Assembly: GCA_007135845.1 (NCBI GenBank) | Contig: SLIC01000190.1 | Location: 1-5,902 of the forward strand | Direction: 5' to 3' | DNA from: Candidatus Brevefilum sp. | Lineage (GTDB): Bacteria; Chloroflexota; Anaerolineae; Anaerolineales; Anaerolineaceae | DNA length: 5,902 nt | In this document: piece by piece, positions 1 through 4,719 of the stretch | Position numbering within the stretch: position 1 is the first letter of the stretch | How the letters are laid out: each line of letters opens with the position of its first letter | The notes under the pieces: generated by a model | Seen by the model: the letters and a program-made list of their open reading frames with translations, nothing else | What the model was told of the DNA's origin: nothing | The model's database searches: none | Position numbers and translations under genes: made by a program

Positions 1-1148
1 ACGGCATCGATACCGCCCTGTGCAGCCGCAACTATAGTGAAAGCGTTTTTCCTCTGGCAGACCGCTATCAGCCGGATCACTTCATGGATTATTACGCCGG
101 TGAAGCCCCCTGCCCGGGCTGCCCCAATAACTGTATAAAACGCTTCGTCCCTGAAGAAGCCAGTCCACTGCAGGTGAAGGCAGCTGGCATTCACCAGGAG
201 ATCAGCGGCACCCTCGGTCCCAACTGCGGCATTGGCGATCTTAGCACGGTCTTCAGTGCCAATATTCTCTGCAACCAGCTGGGTATGGACCCCACCTCGC
301 TGGGCTTCACCCTCTCGATGGGGATGGAGTGGGCAGAAAAAGGGATCAAGACGCTCCAAACCCCCAATGGTGACCTGCACTTTGGGGGTGACTCCGCCCT
401 GTTGGAGATGATCCGCATGATCGCACACCGTGAGGGCGATGGGGATTTGCTGGCAGAAGGCAGCCTGCGGGCAGCACAATCCGTCGGTGGTGATGCTTTG
501 GCCTATGCCATGCAGGTCAAAGGCCTTGAGATGGTGCCCTTCGAACCGCGCAGCCAGACCAACCTGGCCCTCGGCTACGCCACTGCGCCGGTCGGACCCC
601 GTTATGAAATCTGCGAACACGATTGGGATTATGACACAGAAGCCGGGTGGCCGCATACCATGGACAAGTCTCGCACCATCGGTATCCTCGAACGCATCCC
701 AATGGAATACTTGGGCGAGAAAAAGGTCAGGAACTTCAAAGCACTCGCCACCTTGTGGTCTGCGGCGGATGTTTTAGATTTATGCATCTTTGCTGTGGCA
801 CCAACCCGGGTGATTTCATTGCAGAAGATGGCCGATTATCTTGGCTATGTCACCGGGTGGGAAACCAGCGCTTACGAAGTCATGCGCCTAGGTGAACGCC
901 GGCTGCACCTGATGCGGTTATTTAATCTACGCGAAGGCCTCACCGCCAGCCAGGACACCCTGCCAGCGCGCTTTTTCACCGAACCCCTCACCTGCAGCGG
1001 CAAACTCCAGGGCGTCACCCTCGACCGAGAAATATTTACAGAAATGGTCCGGTTCTATTACCAGATGATGGGCTGGGATGAAGCAGGTCGTCCGTTGCCT
1101 GCCACCCTCACCGATCATCATCTCGAAACTTTTATTCAAGCGGATTAA
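1..1148 (+). CDS. Aldehyde:ferredoxin oxidoreductase family protein, C-terminal ~381 residues (5' end cut by window edge)
   Basis: The frame is open from base 3, so the ATG at 84 is internal and the gene begins outside the window. AOR-family enzymes are tungsten or molybdenum bis-pterin, [4Fe-4S] cytoplasmic proteins that oxidise aldehydes to carboxylic acids with ferredoxin. The fragment contains the C-x2-C-x3-C cluster motif CPGCPNNC (codons starting at 111). The distal fourth cluster cysteine lies in DLCIF (codon 783), 217 residues after the third, much like the spacing in Pyrococcus AOR. Other family blocks are LCNQLGMDPTSLGF, GPRYEICEHDW and the C-terminal GERRLHLMRLFNLREG followed by LPARFFTEPL. 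Full-length members have roughly 600-700 residues, so about 60% is present and the C-terminus is complete. The exact substrate cannot be told from sequence; other members include GOR, WOR and BamB-like benzoyl-CoA reductase subunits. It ends 24 bp from the convergent deoC remnant. Family assignment is firm; substrate is unknown. Confidence 0.93.
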   Translation, partial: GIDTALCSRNYSESVFPLADRYQPDHFMDYYAGEAPCPGCPNNCIKRFVPEEASPLQVKAAGIHQEISGTLGPNCGIGDLSTVFSANILCNQLGMDPTSLGFTLSMGMEWAEKGIKTLQTPNGDLHFGGDSALLEMIRMIAHREGDGDLLAEGSLRAAQSVGGDALAYAMQVKGLEMVPFEPRSQTNLALGYATAPVGPRYEICEHDWDYDTEAGWPHTMDKSRTIGILERIPMEYLGEKKVRNFKALATLWSAADVLDLCIFAVAPTRVISLQKMADYLGYVTGWETSAYEVMRLGERRLHLMRLFNLREGLTASQDTLPARFFTEPLTCSGKLQGVTLDREIFTEMVRFYYQMMGWDEAGRPLPATLTDHHLETFIQAD

Positions 1149-1172
1149 GTTTAACCGGTCACTTGTTATGAA

Positions 1173-1631
1173 TTAACTTGATACACTTGATTGGTATTCA
1201 TCCAGGATTTGTGCGCCACGACTGGTGCCAATCCGGTTAGCACCTGCAGCGAGCATGCACATCGCGTCAGCTAATGACCGGATACCTCCGGATGCCTTCA
1301 CACCCATTGATGATTCCGGCCCTAACACCCTCCGCATGAGGCCGATATCATTAACCGTCGCCCCACCCTTAAAGAATCCTGTGGATGTTTTTACAAAATC
1401 GGCCCCAGCAGCCTGACACGACAGGCAGCCCATTATTTTCTCATGACGCGTAAGCAATCCCGTCTCAAGAATGACTTTTAAAATCCCACCAGATTGATGG
1501 ACTGCTTCGGCAACCTTTTGGACATCCTCCAAGACATAATCATATTCACCAGCGCTGAGCATGCCAACGGCCGCGACCATATCGATTTCATTTTTTAAAA
1601 GGAGATTTCTTAAACCCAAACAAAGGCTCAA
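1173..1631 (-). pseudogene. deoC: Truncated deoxyribose-phosphate aldolase (DeoC), C-terminal two thirds only
   Basis: DeoC cleaves 2-deoxyribose-5-phosphate to acetaldehyde and glyceraldehyde-3-phosphate through a lysine Schiff base. The reading holds 152 codons against 220-250 in the family. It opens into homology at EIDMV (Asp17, equivalent to E. coli Asp102), continues through KVILETGLLT and VKTSTGFFKGGAT (Schiff-base Lys81), then GVKASGG (Lys112) and the terminal phosphate-binding region GANRIGTSRG. The N-terminal block expected before EIDMV (DHTLLKP, the CVNP-type strand, VVGFPLG and the helix ending in GA) is absent. In this frame a TAG lies a few codons upstream of the nominal TTG at 1631, and the other frames upstream show no DeoC homology. 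There is no convincing ribosome binding site at that TTG. All catalytic residues survive, but a TIM barrel lacking its first strands is unlikely to fold. I infer a pseudogene broken near 1590, probably once in the same operon as the EIIA gene upstream on this strand. Confidence 0.85.
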
Positions 1632-1791
1632 TTTTGAGAAAAAACGCTATTTTTTTTGCGAAGGTTTGTGATCCAGGTCTGCCTCACAGCGAACCCATTC
1701 AACTTCAATTGGATGGTCAATGTCTTACCATGAGTGGGATTGTAGACAAGAATTGCCTGATTCTCTTGCCTCAAGACATATTATTGAAAAT

Positions 1792-1866
1792 GGTGAGAAA
1801 AACCAGAATGAGCAATTAAGCTCATCATTCATTAAATTTTTGCTGTTGATATCTGGTTTTCTCACC
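1792..1866. repeat. Imperfect inverted repeat with 14/15-bp arms
   Basis: GGTGAGAAAAACCAG at 1792-1806 is the reverse complement of CTGGTTTTCTCACC at 1853-1866 except for one extra A. Outside the arms the flanks still resemble each other (AAAAT against the complement of ATTTT, with a 2-base offset). Between the arms is a second, nested stem. The structure could be the end of a small non-autonomous element or simply a strong RNA fold. Copy number in the genome would decide. Confidence 0.6.
1796..1825 (-). terminator. Possible Rho-independent terminator downstream of eiiA
   Basis: Read on the minus strand, the perfect 6-bp stem ATGAGC/GCTCAT with loop TTAATT (1808-1825) is followed five bases later by a run of five T residues (1798-1802 region, read as GGTTTTTCTC). 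It lies about 130 bp after the eiiA stop codon. The stem is short and only half GC, so termination efficiency is doubtful. The stronger-looking hairpin at 1884-1915 lacks a T run on either strand. Confidence 0.3.
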
Positions 1867-1883
1867 TCATTTTGAATTAATCA

Positions 1884-1915
1884 TTCTGCTCGAAAAACTC
1901 CTTTTGAGAGCAGAA
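1884..1915. repeat. Perfect 8-bp inverted repeat (hairpin) after eiiA
   Basis: TTCTGCTC (1884-1891) pairs exactly with GAGCAGAA (1908-1915). Four inner A residues (1893-1896) can also pair with the four T residues at 1902-1905, giving a long stem with internal bulges. It sits 37 bp past the eiiA stop codon. No T run follows the stem on either strand, so it may stabilise the 3' end or be part of the surrounding repeat patch rather than be a classical terminator. Confidence 0.45.
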
Positions 1916-1951
1916 AACTTTTAGTCATGTTATTAATGATGTCTTATTCAT

Positions 1952-2389
1952 TCAAAAAACCTGTAAAAGTTCTTCTTTTGACGTTGCTGCTTTAATTGCA
2001 TCAATCTTTTCTTCATCGCTCAGTACAAAAGCCAACTGCTGTAAGCTGTCAATGTGCTGCTCATTGTCTTTAGCAGCCAGGGCAATAACCAGGTAAACAG
2101 GATCATTTTCTTCACTGCCAAAATCGACCGGGGTCTTTAATCGGATGATAGCAATACTTGCTTCGATGACACCATCTTCAGGTCGAGCATGCGGAAGGGC
2201 GATACCTGGTGCGACCACTATGTATGGGCCGAATTCTTGTGCAACACGAATCATCGCGTCAATAAATCGTTCTTCGACTACCTCATTTTCAACCATGAGT
2301 TTGCCCGCAGCTCGAATGGCATCCTCCCAATCTTCAACTGACACATCAACATTAACAAGACTTTCACGAATCAGTTTTTTAATATCCAT
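1952..2389 (-). CDS. PTS EIIA component, fructose/mannitol/ascorbate (EIIA type 2) superfamily
   Basis: EIIA domains of the phosphotransferase system accept phosphate from HPr and pass it to EIIB during sugar uptake; they are cytoplasmic. The 145-residue protein is a complete single-domain EIIA. The active-site block is APGIALPHARPEDGV with His67 as the phosphorylated residue, followed by a VYLVIALAAKDNEQHIDSLQQLA segment typical of the superfamily. The LPHARPE context and single-domain length resemble UlaC/SgaA-type (ascorbate or pentitol) EIIA more than the multidomain fructose or mannitol enzymes. The ATG at 2389 is chosen because AAGGTGA (2397-2403) lies 7 bases upstream. No EIIB or EIIC gene is visible; downstream lies a decayed patch and a deoC remnant. 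It could therefore be an orphan, a regulatory EIIA, or the relic of a lost transporter operon. Superfamily is firm; sugar is unknown. Confidence 0.9.
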   Translation of the reverse strand: MDIKKLIRESLVNVDVSVEDWEDAIRAAGKLMVENEVVEERFIDAMIRVAQEFGPYIVVAPGIALPHARPEDGVIEASIAIIRLKTPVDFGSEENDPVYLVIALAAKDNEQHIDSLQQLAFVLSDEEKIDAIKAATSKEELLQVF

Positions 2390-2396
2390 AATAAAT

Positions 2397-2403
2397 TCAC
2401 CTT
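2397..2403 (-). promoter_or_regulatory. Ribosome binding site of the EIIA gene
   Basis: AAGGTGA on the minus strand, 7 bases before the ATG at 2389, fits the anti-Shine-Dalgarno sequence well and fixes the start codon. Confidence 0.75.
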
Positions 2404-2418
2404 TTTCCTAAGTTTGCC

Positions 2419-2432
2419 AATTTCCGGAAATT
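2419..2432. promoter_or_regulatory. Perfect 14-bp palindrome, candidate operator for eiiA
   Basis: AATTTCCGGAAATT is a perfect inverted repeat. It overlaps the last three bases of the TATAAT box read on the minus strand (2430-2435) and covers the expected transcription start near 2423. Placement over the start point of a PTS gene is what a dimeric repressor site would show. The repressor is not in the window, and the motif does not match a regulator I can name. Confidence 0.45.
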
Positions 2433-2457
2433 ATAACCGATTATGTATAACATCCAA
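2430..2457 (-). promoter_or_regulatory. Candidate sigma-70 type promoter of eiiA
   Basis: On the minus strand a perfect -10 box TATAAT (2430-2435) is preceded by 16 bases and a weak -35 hexamer TTGGAT (2452-2457, 3 of 6 consensus). Transcription would begin near 2423, giving a leader of about 33 bases that includes the ribosome binding site. Confidence 0.5.
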
Positions 2458-2578
2458 AATGACATCCTACCCAAAAGCCGTACCAGTTACTGATGCAGTC
2501 GATTGATTCATAATAAACAAACCCCAGCTTGTGGATAGATAGAAACCAATGTCCCAAGATCAACGACCTGATACCTAT

Positions 2579-2606
2579 CTGACTAATCCGTTATCTTCGT
2601 TATAAT
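2579..2606 (+). promoter_or_regulatory. Candidate promoter of the 4-TM gene, giving a leaderless mRNA
   Basis: CTGACT (2579-2584, 4 of 6 to the -35 consensus), a 16-base spacer and TATAAT (2601-2606) lie directly before the ATG at 2613. Only six bases separate the -10 box from the start codon, so the usual start point about 7 bases past the -10 falls on the A of ATG. No Shine-Dalgarno is present in those six bases, in agreement with leaderless translation. Confidence 0.55.
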
Positions 2607-2612
2607 TAGCCC

Positions 2613-3071
2613 ATGTACAGCTTATTTTCGCGTAAGAACAACCTCTGGCAGGTCTGGACAGCACGTTTGCTGATCTCGGTTGTCATGTTTTGGAATCTGC
2701 AGGCCGCCTTCCTCTTCATGCTCACCCCCGATGCGTTTGTGCGTGCCTTTCAGTTAGAGGGGGTTCCCGGCAGGGCAGCCGTCGTTGGCTACGGCATCCT
2801 GTTCTTGATGTGGCAGGTGCCCTATGTCTTTGCCCTACTGCACCCAGTGCGGTTTAAAATCTCCTTATGGCAGGCGCTTATCATGCAAGCCATCGGCACC
2901 CTGGGCGAGTCAATCTTGTTAGCCAGCATCCCATTGGAATACCAGATTCTGCGGGGCAGCATTTTGCGTTTTATCCTGTTTGATGCTGCTGGCATGGTGA
3001 TCCTACTGGGTGCGATCCTTCTCGTCAGGCAACAGGTTTTCGACCAGACCAGTGGTTTAGCATGTGAATAA
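2613..3071 (+). CDS. Four-helix integral membrane protein of unknown function
   Basis: I do not recognise this family. The 152-residue protein is strongly hydrophobic, with four likely membrane helices at about residues 17-38, 55-76, 84-106 and 116-138. The short basic N-terminus (RKNN) suggests a cytoplasmic start, and four helices would return the C-terminus to the same side. Charged residues within or at the edge of the helices (Glu99 in LGESILLA, Asp124 in LFDAAGM) and Pro70 in WQVPYV may be functional. No signal peptide separate from helix 1 and no catalytic motif is evident. The ATG at 2613 is the first in frame and lies just behind a TATAAT box. The gene is GC-richer than the surrounding intergenic DNA and uses codons like a real gene. 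It is divergent from eiiA with a 223-bp gap and apparently monocistronic. The frame is very likely real; the function is open. Confidence 0.8.
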   Translation: MYSLFSRKNNLWQVWTARLLISVVMFWNLQAAFLFMLTPDAFVRAFQLEGVPGRAAVVGYGILFLMWQVPYVFALLHPVRFKISLWQALIMQAIGTLGESILLASIPLEYQILRGSILRFILFDAAGMVILLGAILLVRQQVFDQTSGLACE

Positions 3072-3113
3072 CTTTTTAGCTAAGCCAGTCCCTAACATCA
3101 TAAGCAAGATTCT

Positions 3114-3153
3114 GTTCACCTTTCAAGTTTAAATGGTTCACTTTTCAAGTTTA
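3114..3153. repeat. Two 18-bp direct repeats, 22 bp apart, upstream of the promoter
   Basis: GTTCACCTTTCAAGTTTA (3114-3131) and GTTCACTTTTCAAGTTTA (3136-3153) differ at one base. Their 22-bp period is about two helical turns, placing both on one face of the DNA. The downstream copy ends 23 bp before the -35 box. The core TCAAGT occurs a third time inverted, as ACTTGA (3175-3180), overlapping the -35 hexamer. This geometry suits a regulator binding site. Confidence 0.5.
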
Positions 3154-3176
3154 CTTCACACACAAATTTTTCCCAC

Positions 3177-3204
3177 TTGACAAAGCAGCATATTATGATA
3201 TAAT
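3177..3204 (+). promoter_or_regulatory. Perfect-consensus sigma-70 promoter
   Basis: TTGACA (3177-3182), a 16-base spacer and TATAAT (3199-3204) match both hexamers exactly. Transcription should start near 3211 and run into the flavoprotein gene, leaving a leader of roughly 205 bases. Only the spacer, one base short of the ideal 17, departs from consensus. Confidence 0.72.
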
Positions 3205-3253
3205 AGGTATAAATTATCCAATATTGTTTTGTCGCTCTAACAAATCTACCTGT

Positions 3254-3277
3254 GCCGTCAATAAGCTTCATGACGGC
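3254..3277 (+). promoter_or_regulatory. Stem-loop in the leader, possible attenuator or end of a short RNA
   Basis: GCCGTCA (3254-3260) and TGACGGC (3271-3277) form a perfect 7-bp GC-rich stem around a 10-base loop, about 43-66 bases after the predicted start point. The bases that follow (TCAATTCTTCTC) are pyrimidine-rich but lack a true T run, so termination is possible but not shown. No known riboswitch pattern is recognisable. Confidence 0.4.
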
Positions 3278-3404
3278 TCAATTCTTCTCAGCCAACAAGA
3301 CAAAGGAATTTAACTAATCTCAATTATAAGGAAGGTTGATACCAACGCCATTTGCTTATGTGTCTCGAAAGACATAAATTGACCAATCATCACCAGTACG
3401 TATT

Positions 3405-3410
3405 GGAGAT
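3405..3410 (+). promoter_or_regulatory. Ribosome binding site of the flavoprotein gene
   Basis: GGAGAT ends six bases before the ATG at 3417. This supports that ATG as the start and agrees with the FAD-binding motif beginning only ten residues later. Confidence 0.75.
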
Positions 3411-3416
3411 CGTTTT

Positions 3417-4661
3417 ATGATAGACCATATAAATACCATCATCATTGGCGGAGGCCAGGCGGGACTCGCAACGAGTTACTACCTCAAACAGCAGAATCAC
3501 GAACACATTATCTTAGAGCAGGCGCCTTGGGTGGCTGATGCCTGGCGGAAACGTTGGGATTCCTTCACCCTGGTCACGCCTAACTGGATGATCCAATTGC
3601 CAGGGGCAGAATATCAAGGGGATAACCCGCAGGGTTTTATGTCACGCAATGAAATCGTCTCCTACATCGAAGCATATCACCATCAGTATTCTTTACCGAT
3701 TAAATTTGGTATCACGGTAACATCAGTAGAACCAGCCGATATCGGCTATATAGTAAGAACCAGTAAAGGGGATTATCTTGCCAACAATGTTGTCGTTGCT
3801 GTTGGTTTTTACCAGCAGCCCAGGAAGCCGAACTTCAGCGCATATTGTTCAAGGGATATCAACCAGATCCACTCAAGCCAGTATAAAAACCCCGGAATTT
3901 TACCTGAAGGTGCGGTGCTAGTGGTTGGCTCAGCACAATCTGGCAGTCAAATTGCTGAAGAGCTGAATGAGTCTGGGCAGGAGGTATACCTTTCCGTAAG
4001 TACAACCGGACGGTTCCCGCGGCGTTACCGTGGTCAGGATGCCTATACATGGATGGAACAACTGGGTTACTTCAACCGAACCGTAGACCAACTCCCACCA
4101 TCACAGTCAAAGTATGCAGCCAGTGCCCATGGAACCGGTAAGAACGGTGGTCACACGATTAATTTACATCAATTTGCAAAGGACGGCATGAACTTATTAG
4201 GGCGGTTAGAACACATTGAAGGAAACTGCGCCTTTCTCGCCCCGGATTTGAAGGAAAACCTGATCATCGCCGATCAATTTGAGGAAGAATTTGTCCAGGA
4301 GATCGATCAGTTTATCCAGGAGAATGGTTTAGATTACCCAAAGGAAACCCTCCCCAAACTTGAGGACGGTTTCAAATCAGATGAGAGACATGAACTAGAC
4401 CTTCATGCCGCAGGCATCCAAACGATTATCTGGGCAACAGGTTATACATCTGACTTCCAAATGGTCAAGTGTCCGGTGTTTGAAAATAATGGGCTTCCGT
4501 GTCACAATCGCGGAGTCACCGAATGGCCCGGGCTGTACTTTATCGGCATGCCGTTTTTACACTCCGGTAAATCTGGCTTGCTGTATGGTACAGCTGAAGA
4601 TGCCGGACATATCGCCAAGTCGATCACAGCTAACGAGAAAGTATTAAGGTACACCCGTTAA
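3417..4661 (+). CDS. FAD/NAD(P)-dependent oxidoreductase, flavin monooxygenase-like (CzcO / MSMEG_0569-like)
   Basis: The protein has 414 residues and is complete. An N-terminal Rossmann fold binds FAD through GGGQAG (residues 11-16). A second, NAD(P)-binding fold follows with VLVVGSAQSGSQIAEEL (glycine motif 171-176). The block PRRYRGQD (201-208), the WATGYTSDF segment (339-347) and the C-terminal GLYFIGMPFL and SGLLYGTAEDAGHIA blocks are typical of the CzcO-type group of flavoproteins, and of the MSMEG_0569-like subgroup in particular. The classical FMO/Baeyer-Villiger fingerprint is incomplete: IHSSQYKNP keeps the histidine but not the preceding phenylalanine and glycine. Such enzymes are cytoplasmic and usually hydroxylate or otherwise oxidise small molecules with NAD(P)H; the substrate is unknown. 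There are no long hydrophobic segments. The start is set by GGAGAT six bases upstream. No partner genes are near: the next gene is convergent, so it seems to be transcribed alone from the strong promoter at 3177. Family is firm; the MSMEG_0569-like subgroup is probable. Confidence 0.88.
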   Translation: MIDHINTIIIGGGQAGLATSYYLKQQNHEHIILEQAPWVADAWRKRWDSFTLVTPNWMIQLPGAEYQGDNPQGFMSRNEIVSYIEAYHHQYSLPIKFGITVTSVEPADIGYIVRTSKGDYLANNVVVAVGFYQQPRKPNFSAYCSRDINQIHSSQYKNPGILPEGAVLVVGSAQSGSQIAEELNESGQEVYLSVSTTGRFPRRYRGQDAYTWMEQLGYFNRTVDQLPPSQSKYAASAHGTGKNGGHTINLHQFAKDGMNLLGRLEHIEGNCAFLAPDLKENLIIADQFEEEFVQEIDQFIQENGLDYPKETLPKLEDGFKSDERHELDLHAAGIQTIIWATGYTSDFQMVKCPVFENNGLPCHNRGVTEWPGLYFIGMPFLHSGKSGLLYGTAEDAGHIAKSITANEKVLRYTR

Positions 4662-4667
4662 GCATCT

Positions 4668-4689
4668 CTTCATCTATTGAAAGATGAAG
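4668..4689. terminator. Inverted repeat between convergent genes, possible bidirectional terminator
   Basis: CTTCATCT (4668-4675) and AGATGAAG (4682-4689) form a perfect 8-bp stem with a 6-base loop, just after the flavoprotein stop codon and 31 bp beyond the convergent gene's stop. The position is right for a shared terminator. Neither strand has a run of T after the stem and the stem is AT-rich, so it may act weakly or only as a 3' stabiliser. Confidence 0.35.
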
Positions 4690-4719
4690 CGTCCTTAAAA
4701 AATTACATTGAAGCGGGGA

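Larger units (their letters stand above)
1632..1951. other. Gene-free, AT-rich patch between the deoC remnant and eiiA, possibly a decayed repeat element
   Basis: I find no supportable gene in these ~320 bases. On the minus strand one frame gives a 35-codon reading from an ATG at 1832-1830 to a TAA at 1727-1725. The same frame then continues open for 25 codons (1724-1650, beginning DIDHPIEVEWVRCEADLDHK) to a TAG at 1649-1647. This charged stretch looks protein-like but matches no family I recognise. A 61-codon plus-strand frame starting with TTG at 1634 overlaps it and has no ribosome binding site. The patch also holds a long imperfect inverted repeat (1792-1866), a nested hairpin (1808-1825) and another hairpin (1884-1915). 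It begins close to where DeoC homology stops, so a repeat insertion or a deletion scar is plausible. This is inference. Confidence 0.5.
3072..3416 (+). other. 345-bp intergenic region with promoter, repeats and long leader of the flavoprotein gene
   Basis: No gene of normal size is present. In order the region holds a pair of 18-bp direct repeats (3114-3153), a consensus promoter (3177-3204), a stem-loop (3254-3277), a small hairpin (3361-3374) and the ribosome binding site (3405-3410). No terminator for the upstream 4-TM gene is obvious. A 20-codon reading (3358-3420) overlaps the next start codon and is treated as a finding rather than a gene. Confidence 0.6.

Noticed and set aside
84..86. 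ATG at 84 as the start of the AOR gene
   Set aside because: The frame is open to base 3 with coherent protein sequence, and the full AOR N-terminal domain is missing, so the true start lies outside the window.
1225..1416. Plus-strand reading opposite deoC
   Set aside because: It is the complement of a clearly conserved DeoC segment.
1634..1819. 61-codon plus-strand reading in the patch after deoC
   Set aside because: It starts with TTG, has no ribosome binding site, shows no recognisable family and overlaps inverted repeats. The opposite strand looks at least as protein-like.
3211..3416. Known riboswitch class in the long leader
   Set aside because: None of the conserved cores I can recognise (for example TPP, cobalamin, SAM, FMN) is present; only simple hairpins are visible.
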